Origin: Paenibacillus marchantiophytorum
GTDB taxonomy: Bacteria > Bacillota > Bacilli > Paenibacillales > NBRC-103111
Assembly (NCBI RefSeq): GCF_014640555.1
Contig: NZ_BMHE01000006.1
Location: 1-64,000 of the forward strand
Direction of reading: 5' to 3'
DNA length: 64,000 bases
The translations under genes and the position numbers were made by a program. This document shows, in pieces, positions 1 to 8,081 of this stretch; the first letter of the stretch is position 1; every line of letters begins with the position of its first letter. The notes beneath the pieces are model-generated. The model saw only the letters and a program-made list of their open reading frames with translations. It was not told the DNA's origin and did not search any database.

Positions 1-342
1 AACATGTCTGTAACTCGACCTTAGGGGTTTTTTTGTGTTTTGTCCAGAAAAATACATCATTTAATTACATATTTAGGAATATATTCTAACGAAATATTCA
101 TGTTAGGTTTTTTGCAAAGCTTCTGCCCTTAGGCGGCCAAATTCACGATTACATTGGATTTATCCAATGTAATGAGATTCCTCATGTTATTCATGTTAGG
201 TTTTTGCAAAGCTTCTGCGCTACAGCGGGCAAAGCGGCCAGAGCACGCCAGCATTGGCAGGCTTAACACTGTTTTACTGCGTTAAAGTGGCCAACCGAGG
301 CTGGGGCGCAGCGATAACGCTGTAAAACGCGTTAACAAGCCA
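1..342. repeat. Non-coding stretch with 30-bp direct repeat and a palindrome
   Basis: No gene is visible here. A 29-30 bp segment beginning ATTCATGTTAGG and ending GCAAAGCTTCTG occurs at 96-125 and again at 189-217, differing by one T in a T-run. Between the copies lies a perfect inverted repeat, ATTACATTGGA at 148-158 and its complement at 163-173, with a 4-base loop. The part after 217 is richer in GC and contains imperfect inverted repeats. It may be an intergenic repeat family or the remains of a duplication; the function is unknown. Confidence 0.6.
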
Positions 343-376
343 AAAAGCCCCACAGGAGCAAGTCCTGAGGGGCTTT
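343..376 (-). terminator. Rho-independent terminator of the 388-1104 gene
   Basis: A 12-bp stem with one mismatch (AGCCCC ACAGGA against TCCTGAGGGGCT, loop GCAAG) lies directly downstream of the minus-strand lipoprotein gene. On the minus strand it is followed by a short T-run. Confidence 0.85.
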
Positions 377-387
377 CTAACTTCAGC

Positions 388-1104
388 TTAATGGTCTGCA
401 AATAGCTTAATCGATTGAATCGTGCCTTCACCTGGATCGATATCCAGTTTCAATAACGTGCCTTGCGATTTGTAAGATAGCACATATGTCGTGTTGGAAT
501 CCGGTTTGCCCAGAATTGCAATGGCATCCTGTGCTTTTTGACCTAGGTGCAGGCCACGCAGGCCAGGATCAATTTCGGTGGAGTGGACATCCACGAATTC
601 AAGCGTGTCTTTCTTGTTGAAGCCTACGGAAAAGTCCGTGAAGTCGTAGACTTGGATGGCCTCTTCATCTTCATCCATGACGAATTGCTTTTTTGCTTTC
701 CCGAACCGATCCAATACGGCGGTTTTGCTCGTTCCTAATTTCAAACCCATCAATGTCGGCTTTTCTTGTTGATACGCATCTTCCGCTTTCACCTTCGGCT
801 TAGTTGACGGCTTCGAGCTGGCAGGTGTTTGGGGCAGATCGGATAGATCTGTCTTGGACGAGCCTGCGACTTGTGCTTCATGCTTAGCGACGGAGTCTTC
901 CTGAGTTGGTGCTGCTGTCGGAGATACAACTACAATGGCTGGTGGTGTGATTTCCGGCGTTGTGTTTTGATAGTGGGTTTGCACAATCGGATCTATTGTA
1001 GGCTGTACGGGAGGAGCAGATGACTCTTGACACCCTGTAACCAGCAACGACGCAACAGCTACTGGCACGCAGCCAAGAAGGATAGGTCTAATAAGGTTGT
1101 TCAT
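388..1104 (-). CDS. Putative lipoprotein of unknown function
   Basis: 238 residues from the chosen start. The N-terminus has a few charged or polar residues, a hydrophobic segment and a lipobox (LVTGC), so it is probably lipid-anchored outside the membrane. A Pro/Thr/Ser-rich linker follows for about 90 residues. The C-terminal ~120 residues hold two similar units beginning LMGLKLGTS and LRGLHLGQK, each a short beta-rich motif of the kind found in small Bacillota lipoproteins with DUF4309-like repeats. The start is the third of three consecutive ATG codons, because the AAAGGAAG ribosome binding site abuts the first one; the frame also opens further upstream, to 1149. Monocistronic, with its own terminator. 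No enzymatic motif is seen. Confidence 0.75.
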   Translation of the reverse strand: MNNLIRPILLGCVPVAVASLLVTGCQESSAPPVQPTIDPIVQTHYQNTTPEITPPAIVVVSPTAAPTQEDSVAKHEAQVAGSSKTDLSDLPQTPASSKPSTKPKVKAEDAYQQEKPTLMGLKLGTSKTAVLDRFGKAKKQFVMDEDEEAIQVYDFTDFSVGFNKKDTLEFVDVHSTEIDPGLRGLHLGQKAQDAIAILGKPDSNTTYVLSYKSQGTLLKLDIDPGEGTIQSIKLFADH

Positions 1105-1375
1105 CATCATCTTCCTTTCTGCCGAGTCTTTGTTATAAGAATACAACATGTCTAATCATACTGCTTTCTGGTTGTCAATCTCAATGGATCTTGAAGCCTA
1201 AATGTGAGCAATTATAGAACGAATTTGATCATTGTTGCAGGCCTCATAAGTATAGACACCGTCAAGGACGTAAAAGTTTCAGTTCAAATAGACGATATTC
1301 ATAAATTGGGACTTGAAACCTACTTCATCAATATGGTAACTTACTCATAATAGACAGGAGTAGGGGGCCAGTATC

Positions 1376-1945
1376 ATGGAATTGTTAAAACAGCGAATCC
1401 TAGAAGTCGGTGTCGTTGTATCGGATCAAGTACTTAAACTGGATGCCATTCTTAATCATCAAGTGGATCCTGTACTCATCATGGAGATGGGGAAAGAGTT
1501 TGCCAGATTATTCCGGGAAACGAAGCCGGATAAAGTACTTACAGTCGAATCTTCCGGTATTCCGATTGCATACACAACTGCGTTGCAACTAGAAGTCCCA
1601 ATGGTTTTTGCGCGTCGCAAGAAAACGTTAACGATGGATCAAGATACGTATAGTGAGCGCGTGCCGTCTTTTACAAAAGGAATTGTAACCGACATTATGG
1701 TATCCTCCCATTTGCTGCACAAAGGAGAGCGTGTCTTGTTGATCGATGATTTCATCGCCAATGGAGATGCAGCTCGCGGCTTAATTCGAATTATTGAGAA
1801 AGCGGAAGCTGAGCTGGTCGGTGTGGGAATTGCCGTGGAAAAATCGTTCCAAGCTGGGGGAAATTCGATTCGTGAACGAGGGATTCGAGTGGAATCTTTG
1901 GCACGTATTTCTTCCTTGGCGAACGGGCAGATCACTTTTAACTGA
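1376..1945 (+). CDS. xpt: Xanthine phosphoribosyltransferase
   Basis: 189 residues, full length for Xpt. It converts xanthine and PRPP to XMP in cytosolic purine salvage. The PRPP-binding loop is visible as VLLIDDFIANGDAARG at about residues 124-139, and the N-terminal MELLKQRI is typical of the family. The start ATG follows a GGAG/GGGGG-rich ribosome binding site. In Bacillus xpt is usually read with the permease pbuX behind a guanine riboswitch; here no permease follows, and I could not find a convincing purine aptamer in the 270 bases upstream. The gene appears to stand alone. Confidence 0.95.
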   Translation: MELLKQRILEVGVVVSDQVLKLDAILNHQVDPVLIMEMGKEFARLFRETKPDKVLTVESSGIPIAYTTALQLEVPMVFARRKKTLTMDQDTYSERVPSFTKGIVTDIMVSSHLLHKGERVLLIDDFIANGDAARGLIRIIEKAEAELVGVGIAVEKSFQAGGNSIRERGIRVESLARISSLANGQITFN

Positions 1946-2025
1946 TTTTACATCTAGACTTTGACTTCCCTGAAAACGATTTATCCTTTATAATGGGAAC
2001 TAGGTAAGAGAGGAGGCTGACATCT

Positions 2026-2352
2026 ATGGGTATCGAAAATGGTTCCATTGAATATTTCATGACTAAGCTTGGGGAAGCCAAAACACATTTTGAACGTGCT
2101 CTTGATTGTAAGCATACAGAGTTCGATGACCTGTATCCCTATATGATTGAACACCCTCAATTTTTCTGGTATAAGCGCTATGTTGCATGGTCTGAGTTGT
2201 TAACAATCGTGAAACTCTGCACAGAGCTCACAATAGAGTGGGAACAACAATTTTCCGTGGCACAAGTGGAATATATTCAGAAGCGCGTAATGTCTAGCAA
2301 AGTCCTTGATTTCTGGTTTGAGACGAATGATTCGAAGGAACATGTTAGTTAA
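2026..2352 (+). CDS. Small hypothetical protein
   Basis: 108 residues, acidic and alpha-helical in appearance, rich in aromatic residues (motif HPQFFWYKRY near residue 45), no signal peptide or membrane segment. An AGAGAGGAGG ribosome binding site lies 9 bases before the ATG, and a strong terminator follows directly, so it is very probably a real gene. I do not recognise the family. It is convergent with the next gene and shares the terminator with it. Confidence 0.75.
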   Translation: MGIENGSIEYFMTKLGEAKTHFERALDCKHTEFDDLYPYMIEHPQFFWYKRYVAWSELLTIVKLCTELTIEWEQQFSVAQVEYIQKRVMSSKVLDFWFETNDSKEHVS

Positions 2353-2369
2353 TTTTTCCCCATATACAG

Positions 2370-2412
2370 AAGAGGCCAATGAATCCGGATGGATGTCGTT
2401 GGCCTCTTTTTT
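2370..2412. terminator. Bidirectional terminator
   Basis: GAGGCCAA at 2372-2379 pairs with TTGGCCTC at 2399-2406, followed by TTTTTT. It lies between convergent genes and probably serves both. Confidence 0.85.
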
Positions 2413-2425
2413 ATCGTTCTTTTGC

Positions 2426-2782
2426 TCAAATCCCATTTTCCAAAACGTTCATACTTTCAATATGCTGCTTGGTTTGTGGAGATCCTAGTTGATGTAAGGC
2501 GCGGTACACTTCGGTTAAATAATAATCGTACTCTTGATTCGCTTCATTGTGGTAGTAAACTTTCCAGGGCAGCCATGAAGTGCTGTAACTTCCTTGTGAA
2601 GAGTTGTCTGTTTCCTCGAAAAGCTCCCGTAATTTATCAAGTTCTTCCTCCGTCGCGGAGATTTCAAATTCATAGTTCAAGGCTTCTTTATCTTCAAGTA
2701 CTTCACCCGTGCCGACGTTGATATAATAGGTTTTTTTGTCCACCAGATAACCTCCCATACGGATGCGATCGCGTAGCTTCAT
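2426..2782 (-). CDS. Small acidic hypothetical protein
   Basis: 118 residues. The middle is strongly acidic (TEEELDKLRELFEETD) and the C-terminal half contains YYHNEANQEYDYYLTEVYRALHQLG, giving an alpha-helical soluble protein. No signal peptide or membrane segment. The N-terminus has DKKTYYINVGTGEVL, which resembles small conserved Bacillota proteins of unknown role. The gene is convergent with the preceding one and uses the shared terminator. The family is not recognised. An internal ATG at codon 9 is a possible alternative start. Confidence 0.7.
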   Translation of the reverse strand: MKLRDRIRMGGYLVDKKTYYINVGTGEVLEDKEALNYEFEISATEEELDKLRELFEETDNSSQGSYSTSWLPWKVYYHNEANQEYDYYLTEVYRALHQLGSPQTKQHIESMNVLENGI

Positions 2783-2887
2783 TTCGTCTTGATTAAGGTA
2801 ACCCGACTAAAACGGATTTATGTAAAGTTTCAACAAAACGGGAATTGGTGTATGCTAGAAGAGTAAAATTGTCGTGTTGGAGGTAGA

Positions 2888-3154
2888 ATGATGATATCGG
2901 ATGAACAATTAGATCAATTTCGAATAGATAGTACGCTGCTGCGAGTGATCCGTGATGTCAGTCCAAGGAACGATGTCCGCGGCATTGTTGTGGCATGGGA
3001 TGATGATAGCGTGCTGATTCGCAAAAAAAACCGCCGAGTCGTCAAATTGGCTCGCAGTTATGTGTACCAACCGCACGGCGACGAGAGACCGCCAGAATAT
3101 ATGCTCCCGCAGGAATTAATTGAGCCTGATGGCGAGTCGGAAGATGACGAGTAA
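2888..3154 (+). CDS. Small hypothetical protein, possibly translationally coupled to cbiZ
   Basis: 88 residues: an N-terminal helical part, a beta-rich middle (RGIVVAWDDDSVLIRKKNRRVVKLARSYVY) and an acidic tail. TTGGAGG precedes the ATG. The end overlaps the start of the cbiZ frame, suggesting one transcript and coupled translation. There is no recognisable domain, although the middle resembles a small SH3-like or KOW-like beta barrel; that is inference only. Confidence 0.75.
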   Translation: MMISDEQLDQFRIDSTLLRVIRDVSPRNDVRGIVVAWDDDSVLIRKKNRRVVKLARSYVYQPHGDERPPEYMLPQELIEPDGESEDDE

Positions 3155-3875
3155 TCCCAATCCCTCGCTTCACAAGCAGATACCGATTCAGGGTATTCAG
3201 ATGGATCTTGTGAGCTCACATTATGGGGATTACGTGCTGATTACAAGTAAGCATCCTTTGCGAACATTGAATTCGTCGCTTTGGGGCGGGGGCTTTGGCA
3301 GGCATAAGCAGCTTATGAACAGACAGGTAGACAAGCGCTACAATGAACCTGATCCCCTTGGGGAGATGGATTCATTCATCCAGCGTGAAGGATACGACCC
3401 TAGAGAATCTGCGGGTATGCTCACGGCAGCTTTGGTGAAGGATGTAGGCTATCACACGATGAGTTGGGATGCTGAGGCGGATCATTCAGAGGAACGCTTG
3501 CAAGTGTGCGCCTGGGTAACCATGGGGTTAGGGAATAAGGCGAGAGCGGGTGCAGAGCTGCCCGCGACCGCGCTTTATCATGGAACGATTAATACCATCG
3601 TGGTAATTAATGGATGCCTAACCGATGCGGCGATGGTGAATGCGGTTATCACGGCTACGGAAGCCAAAACGGCGGCGCTCCAAACGTTAGGCGTACTGGT
3701 GGACGGACTGCCGGCTACAGGTACGAGCACAGATGCTGTGCTGATTGCTGCGACAGGCCGCGGTCAAACTTATCGCTATGCAGGCACGGCTACTTCGCTT
3801 GGCTATTTGATCGGGAGAACGGTCTACGAAGCGATTCTTGCCCAGCTGTATTTGTATGACAAAACGCTCGTCTGA
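3120..3875 (+). CDS. cbiZ: Adenosylcobinamide amidohydrolase, CbiZ family
   Basis: 251 residues from a TTG start with AGGA five bases upstream; an ATG at 3144 is also possible. CbiZ cleaves the aminopropanol side chain of (pseudo)cobinamide to give cobyric acid, allowing corrinoid salvage and remodelling. The family signature is seen as LNSSLWGGGFG around residue 53, the central VKDVGYHTMSWDAE segment, and the glycine/threonine-rich core with ATGTSTDAVLIAATG. It overlaps the preceding small gene. No other cobalamin gene and no B12 riboswitch are visible nearby, but the window encodes a B12-dependent ribonucleotide reductase 13 kb away that would need the product. Confidence 0.85.
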   Translation: MSLMASRKMTSNPNPSLHKQIPIQGIQMDLVSSHYGDYVLITSKHPLRTLNSSLWGGGFGRHKQLMNRQVDKRYNEPDPLGEMDSFIQREGYDPRESAGMLTAALVKDVGYHTMSWDAEADHSEERLQVCAWVTMGLGNKARAGAELPATALYHGTINTIVVINGCLTDAAMVNAVITATEAKTAALQTLGVLVDGLPATGTSTDAVLIAATGRGQTYRYAGTATSLGYLIGRTVYEAILAQLYLYDKTLV

Positions 3876-3900
3876 AACCAAATGGGCTCAGACGAGCGTT
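3861..3900 (+). terminator. Hairpin after cbiZ
   Basis: A 13-bp stem, AACGCTCGTCTGA with its complement, and a 12-base loop. There is no long T-run, but position and strength fit a terminator or 3'-end hairpin. Confidence 0.65.
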
Positions 3901-3913
3901 CGCTTGTTATGGA

Positions 3914-4093
3914 TTAGGTACGGCGGAAGATGCCGTATGCGGCTCCTGCCTTAATTGCATCAAGTCCGGAATCATCTTCATCTACACTTTGATAGTTGGG
4001 ATCGTGAACGATACCCTCGGCTTCACCTTCTGTGAGATGTCGTTTGTTTCCTGTATATTTAGGCTCCAGGGCTTTGATTTCTTCTTCATCCAT
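3914..4093 (-). CDS. Small acidic hypothetical protein (59 aa)
   Basis: A 59-residue frame beginning MDEEEIKALEPKYTG and ending AAYGIFRRT. AAAGGAGGGA lies 8 bases before the ATG, an excellent ribosome binding site, so it should be real despite its size. It is acidic, has no hydrophobic segment, and looks like the many small cytosolic or spore-associated proteins of Bacilli. No family assigned. It is convergent with cbiZ; the hairpin at 3861-3900 lies at its 3' end. Confidence 0.75.
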   Translation of the reverse strand: MDEEEIKALEPKYTGNKRHLTEGEAEGIVHDPNYQSVDEDDSGLDAIKAGAAYGIFRRT

Positions 4094-4217
4094 CTGTCAT
4101 CCCTCCTTTGCACATAGGGTTCGAAAGGGGGAGAGGAATTATACATCTTTTGTAAAAAAGTATCGTTGACGAGCCTCTATTTGCCATGTTATATTAAGTT
4201 TTGTTAAAGCTAAACAA

Positions 4218-4301
4218 GCGATCATGGCGGAATTGGCAGACGCGCACGGTTCAGGTCCGTGTGGGCTTACCCCCGTGGAGGTTCGAGTCCTCTTGATCGC
4301 A
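4218..4301 (+). tRNA. tRNA-Leu (CAG)
   Basis: 84 bases with a 7-bp acceptor stem (GCGATCA with TGATCGC), an A-box-like GGCGGAATTGGCAGACGCG, anticodon CAG at 4252-4254, a long variable arm typical of class II tRNAs, and the T-loop GGTTCGAGTCC. CCA is not encoded. It reads CUG leucine codons. A terminator follows. Confidence 0.97.
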
Positions 4302-4315
4302 TTATAACTAAAGCG

Positions 4316-4350
4316 AAACCCTTCGAATTTAATCGAAGGGTTTATTTTTT
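4316..4350 (+). terminator. Terminator after tRNA-Leu
   Basis: AAACCCTTCGA pairs with TCGAAGGGTTT around a short AT loop, followed by a T-run. Confidence 0.9.
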
Positions 4351-4701
4351 TATTGAACCATTACATGTAGTGTTTAGTATAGGACAGGAAAATGTTAACA
4401 AATGTCGATGTATATCTACTATTGATGAGATTTGAATATTTCTATTAAGATGTGTTCGAGTATTTTAATAATTACCTTCAAATTAATTTACAACCTCTCA
4501 ACGTATTTCGATATTAAAAACAAATTATGTCATTATTCGCTATTGATTATATTTTTTGCAATGTTATTATTAATTATGTATTATTATCCAATTTTTAGTG
4601 ATCGTTGGAAAGGAGGACACATTTCATAGAGAGTACGTTGGAAATTTATTAATTCGATCTAATCATGCAGTTCATTAATCGATTGAAGGAGAGATTTAAG
4701 G
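4351..4701. other. AT-rich intergenic stretch
   Basis: About 350 bases, very AT-rich. One open frame at 4432-4629 starts at TTG without a ribosome binding site and encodes a hydrophobic peptide; I do not accept it as a gene. The end of the stretch carries the AAGGAGAG ribosome binding site of the next gene and presumably its promoter, which I could not define. Confidence 0.5.
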
Positions 4702-5853
4702 ATGATGAGAAAAAAAGGATTTATTTCACTGCTGGCTTTCGTGTTAATTGCCATGTTGGTCGTTCCTGCTGGCGCATCTGCCAATCCGCTTCAGCTTAAG
4801 ACCATCTTAGCATCAGGAATGGATTATTCGTTGTATTTGAAATCAGACGGGAGTTTATGGGTATGGGGTGAAGGGAATAAAGGACAATTAGGCAACGGGT
4901 TAAGTTCGGACTCCAACGTTGCAGTTCAAAACTCATTGATTCAAGATGTTGTCGATGTTTCGACAGGGTCGGAATATATCAGTCATATCGTGGTATTGCG
5001 GGACGATGGCAAAGTATTCGCATGGGGCAACAACCTGATGGGTCAGGTGGGAAATGGCACGACATCTGTCAGTGTCAACAGCCCGGTTCAATTGAGTAAT
5101 TTAGACAATGTCATCGATGTCGCTGCTGGCGCTTACCATAGCTTGGCGTTAAAGTCCGATGGAACGGTATGGGCTTGGGGGAATAACGATTACAGCCAAT
5201 TGGGAGATGGAACAACAACATCGCAGTTAACTCCGGTGCAGGTATCTGGACTAACCAATATTGTGGCGGTCGAATCCCGATTTAATCATAACCTTGCAAT
5301 CAAGTCGGATGGAACGGTATGGGCCTGGGGTCAAAACTGGTATGGACAACTGGGGTACGCCTCAACGGTTATACCGTTAACTCCGGTGCAGGTGACTGGT
5401 CTCAGCAATGTAACTGACGTATCGGCCGGTAACTTTTACAGCCTTGCGGTTAAGAGCGATGGTACGGTATGGACTTGGGGCCGTGATAAACACGGCGAAT
5501 TCGGAGGCGGCAATCCTACGGCCAGCTTGACTCCGGTTCAAGTTCCGGGTCTGTCCAATGTAAAAGAAGTAGAAGCGAGTGCAATTCATAGTTTGGTGTT
5601 GAAAAATGACGGAACGGTATGGGCCTGGGGTCAAAACAACTATGGTCAATTCGGCGATGGAACGACGAATACGTACTATCCAAGCCCTGTTCAAATAATA
5701 AGCGATGTAACGGCCTTGTCCGTGAGTCCAATTTTTACTGTGGTGAAAAAATCGGACGGAACCGTTTGGGCATCGGGCTGGAACACATCCGGGCAACTGG
5801 GCGACGGAACCACGACGGACCATTATACGCCTGCTCAAGTCACAGGCCTGTAA
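4702..5853 (+). CDS. Secreted RCC1-repeat protein
   Basis: 383 residues. A signal peptide is clear ([19 protein letters not shown], cleavage after AGASA). The mature part is seven tandem units of about 50 residues, each with the RCC1 signature SDGTVWAWG-x-N-x-x-GQLGDG, enough to close one seven-bladed beta-propeller. The repeats are similar in DNA too (recurrent GATGGAACGGTATGGGC), which suggests recent expansion or homogenisation. Proteins of this type in Gram-positive bacteria are exported or cell-surface scaffolds with unknown partners. AAGGAGAG precedes the ATG pair; the second ATG is equally possible. No anchor or sorting motif is seen. Monocistronic, with a terminator behind. Confidence 0.9.
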   Translation: MMRKKGFISLLAFVLIAMLVVPAGASANPLQLKTILASGMDYSLYLKSDGSLWVWGEGNKGQLGNGLSSDSNVAVQNSLIQDVVDVSTGSEYISHIVVLRDDGKVFAWGNNLMGQVGNGTTSVSVNSPVQLSNLDNVIDVAAGAYHSLALKSDGTVWAWGNNDYSQLGDGTTTSQLTPVQVSGLTNIVAVESRFNHNLAIKSDGTVWAWGQNWYGQLGYASTVIPLTPVQVTGLSNVTDVSAGNFYSLAVKSDGTVWTWGRDKHGEFGGGNPTASLTPVQVPGLSNVKEVEASAIHSLVLKNDGTVWAWGQNNYGQFGDGTTNTYYPSPVQIISDVTALSVSPIFTVVKKSDGTVWASGWNTSGQLGDGTTTDHYTPAQVTGL

Positions 5854-5877
5854 CAGATCATATCCCCCATGGTTGAC

Positions 5878-5936
5878 ACAACATTAGCTCATCTGATTGG
5901 TTGAGCTAATGTTGTGGGCCTGAGGGGATTTTTTCT
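5878..5936 (+). terminator. Terminator after the RCC1 gene
   Basis: A perfect 14-bp stem, ACAACATTAGCTCA with its complement, loop TCTGATTGG. A T-run comes about 19 bases later, so the terminator is somewhat atypical. Confidence 0.7.
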
Positions 5937-6219
5937 ATGGCCACGAAGATATTGGCGGACATGGCCTTCGTCCACGCATGGTGTGCGATGCGAATTGGTT
6001 ATCGATTAAGTACTTCATCATTCGTATGCGAAGGTCGGATGGAATGAGGTCGGCAAATTGCAGTCCAGTATGCTCCAAGAAATGTTCAATTGAAATCAGA
6101 TAGAATTTGTACCAATCAATGGTGGTCTGAGTTAAATTGCGTAGCTTGCAGTGCAGAAGGAAGTCTTTCACATACGTTTGAAAATCGTGATACGCTTCTG
6201 TCGTCGCTTGTTCCTTCAT
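5935..6219 (-). pseudogene. Truncated tyrosine recombinase (N-terminal part)
   Basis: 94 residues. From about residue 14 to 80 it has the SAM-like core-binding fold of phage-type integrases (YVKDFLLHCKLRNLTQTTID, LEHTGLQFADLIPSDLR). The catalytic domain with the RHRHRY residues is absent; the frame runs into unrelated sequence (GRRPCPPISSWP) and stops. AGAGGATTGTAACC precedes the ATG, so the 5' end is genuine and the 3' two thirds have been lost. It sits at the edge of the decayed iron locus and may mark the event that damaged it. Confidence 0.65.
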
Positions 6220-6454
6220 GGTTACAATCCTCTCGTCATAAGAGTTTGGTGCGGAAAAGGATTAGCGCAGCTGAAAGCCATCTGGCGCGGCAAACTTTTA
6301 GTTTGATGTTCACGCTAAACACTTGCAAATTTTCGGGAAAAGCGAGCTTGTCCGAAAAAATTGCTCTGACCGATAAACCCTTATGTATCATGGTTTTGCG
6401 GGTTTTGCAGGGATTTGTTTCACCTCCTAGTCCCCCGTCAAATTCAGGTCAGGA

Positions 6455-7045
6455 AGTGGGATATAACGATGAGAGCCATTTCAGACGGGCGTTCAAAAGC
6501 CATGTTGGCATTTCCCCAGCGCTTTATTTGAAAAATCGTCAACTAAAAATTGCCGCCTACAGCTGGCTCATGATTACGATTCTAACCGAAAATCACTACT
6601 TCTGGCTAAACCGGATCGCGGTCAGAAGATTGGCGTGAGCATCTAGGTTTAACTGCCGCTTTTTTGGATAAAAAGGAAGAAGCAACGTGGTTGGCCCAAT
6701 ATGACCGCAATCAAGCCAGCATCAACGAGCAAATCAAGTGGTTGGCGCGAATAGAAAAGCTGCTTGTTCTGATGATCGATAGAAAAAATATGTATCAATG
6801 GGGAAGCAAGTATGAGGGCACGACACGCTTCTCGAATTCTAGTGATGATTTCAGAGGATGGGGCTTCTCAAGCTACTTGGCAAACCGTTCAGCAATCGGA
6901 AAATTGGCAACGCATGAAAGCCGTACAAGCCAAACGAGTTCATGTGATTCGGATTGGACCTTGGTATGAATATTCTGCTTTTAATCATGATTTGATTCAA
7001 AGCCAGATGCTTAAAGTATTGGATACTTTGAGCAGGAGTCGCTGA
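6455..7045 (+). pseudogene. Decayed AraC / siderophore-binding fusion regulator (Btr-like)
   Basis: Three pieces in different frames line up with one ancestral protein. At 6455-6560 is the end of an AraC helix-turn-helix domain (VGYNDESHFRRAFKSHVGIS). At 6640-6800 come pieces of a periplasmic-binding, FecB/FhuD-like domain (DKKEEATWLAQYDRNQASIN, LLVLMIDRKNMYQWGSKY). After a frameshift near 6820 the domain's C-terminus continues (WQTVQQSENWQRMKAVQAKR, then VHVIRIGPWYEYSAFNHDLI) to a stop at 7045. This AraC-plus-binding-protein architecture is that of Bacillus Btr, which senses a ferri-siderophore inside the cell and activates its uptake operon. The 5' part is missing and the rest is broken, so it is dead. 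Confidence 0.7.
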
Positions 7046-7140
7046 ATAGGAACATAATGTCCGAAAAAGACTATATTTCGTCCGAAACGTTCATATACGG
7101 AGCAGATCGGGATGCCGTATACTTCTGTTGATAGTGATAG

Positions 7141-7155
7141 TGAGAATAGTTATCA
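7141..7155. promoter_or_regulatory. Fur box
   Basis: TGAGAATAGTTATCA matches the 7-1-7 Fur consensus TGATAATNATTATCA at 12 of 14 fixed positions and continues leftward with a further TGATAG half. It lies 38 bases before the truncated lipoprotein start, as expected for an iron-repressed siderophore uptake operon. Confidence 0.8.
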
Positions 7156-7192
7156 TTGTCGCAGAATTGGAACTTAGGGGAGAGAGTTTATC

Positions 7193-7288
7193 ATGCAGCA
7201 AGGAAGAATGCTAGTTGTCATGTTGTGTTTGATGTTGATCTTATCCATGATGGCAGCCGCATGCAAAGGGAGTTTTTTTCATCCCTAG
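7193..7288 (+). pseudogene. Signal-peptide remnant of a siderophore-binding lipoprotein
   Basis: A 31-residue frame consisting of a lipoprotein signal peptide only: MQQGRMLVVMLCLML, then a lipobox ending AAAC and five residues before TAG. The ribosome binding site (GGGGAGAGAG) and the Fur box are intact. An iron-siderophore binding protein is the natural reading from the Fur box and the neighbouring Btr-like remnant; the mature protein has been deleted. Confidence 0.6.
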
Positions 7289-7369
7289 CAAATAATTTTA
7301 TCAGTTGTATTTTACAACTTTTTCCATGAGTATGCGTATAAGAAACATAAACGTAATGGAGGTTTAACA

Positions 7370-7969
7370 ATGAAAAAATTTATCATGGGAGTAATTGTAG
7401 GAGGAGCAGTATCTCTTTCAACTGTTGTAGGGGCATCTGATTCAATTCAGGCATTCTTGTTTCCAGCATACTTTACAATAAATGATCTATCCGTAGATAT
7501 GGATAAAGAATCTCCGATACTTAATTACAACGGCCAAGCATACGTTCCTGCGCGTTTCATGGCAGAGCAGTTAGGCGCATATGTAGATTATAATGAAGAG
7601 TCCAAGCAGATCATAGTTAATTATTTTCCATCAAATAAGAGCGTGCTTACGGATAGTAAATATACGAATGTGCATTTCAGCCTTATTGATGTTTATTTAG
7701 ATGGTGGCTATACAGGAGTTCGCGGCCTGCTCTCTATCGATAAAATAAAGGAAGCAGCGGTAGAAACAGAACATGACATTGAATTTAGTTTGAATTTTTA
7801 TGATTCAAATGATAAGTTGCTTGGAAAAGCATTAGGATCATCCTTACCTAGATCTTCAACGTACAAACAAACGATCCGCACAGGTGAAATAAAGACCGTT
7901 GGCGCAGGTGAAGTTGGTGATTTTTCAAATTATTCCAAAGTGATTTTTGAAGTTACCCACTATAAATGA
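7370..7969 (+). CDS. Secreted protein with stalk (copper amine oxidase N-terminal-like) domain
   Basis: 199 residues. A signal peptide lies at residues 1-22, followed by a short stalk domain of the type named after copper amine oxidase N-termini: YNGQAYVPARFMAEQLGAYV then DYNEESKQIIVNYFP, at about 50-85. The remaining ~110 residues form a beta-rich domain of unknown type, with EFSLNFYDSNDKLLGKALG typical of FxLYD-like extracellular modules. Paenibacillus encodes many such exported proteins of unknown function. TGGAGG lies 8 bases before the ATG. Base composition is a little more AT-rich than the next gene. Confidence 0.8.
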   Translation: MKKFIMGVIVGGAVSLSTVVGASDSIQAFLFPAYFTINDLSVDMDKESPILNYNGQAYVPARFMAEQLGAYVDYNEESKQIIVNYFPSNKSVLTDSKYTNVHFSLIDVYLDGGYTGVRGLLSIDKIKEAAVETEHDIEFSLNFYDSNDKLLGKALGSSLPRSSTYKQTIRTGEIKTVGAGEVGDFSNYSKVIFEVTHYK

Positions 7970-8081
7970 AAATATAGGAAACAACTACCTATTAAGCTTA
8001 CGCGTATAGCCGCTTTCATGAAAAATAGGTATAATACATAGTATAGTTTGTACATGTTTGAATGAAGGAGATGATAAGTCC

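Noticed and set aside
1200-1375. Possible guanine riboswitch upstream of xpt
   Set aside because: I could not align the conserved aptamer loops and P1 helix; only short similarities to the core.
4432-4629. Hydrophobic 65-codon frame after the tRNA
   Set aside because: TTG start, no ribosome binding site, very AT-rich DNA where open frames arise by chance.
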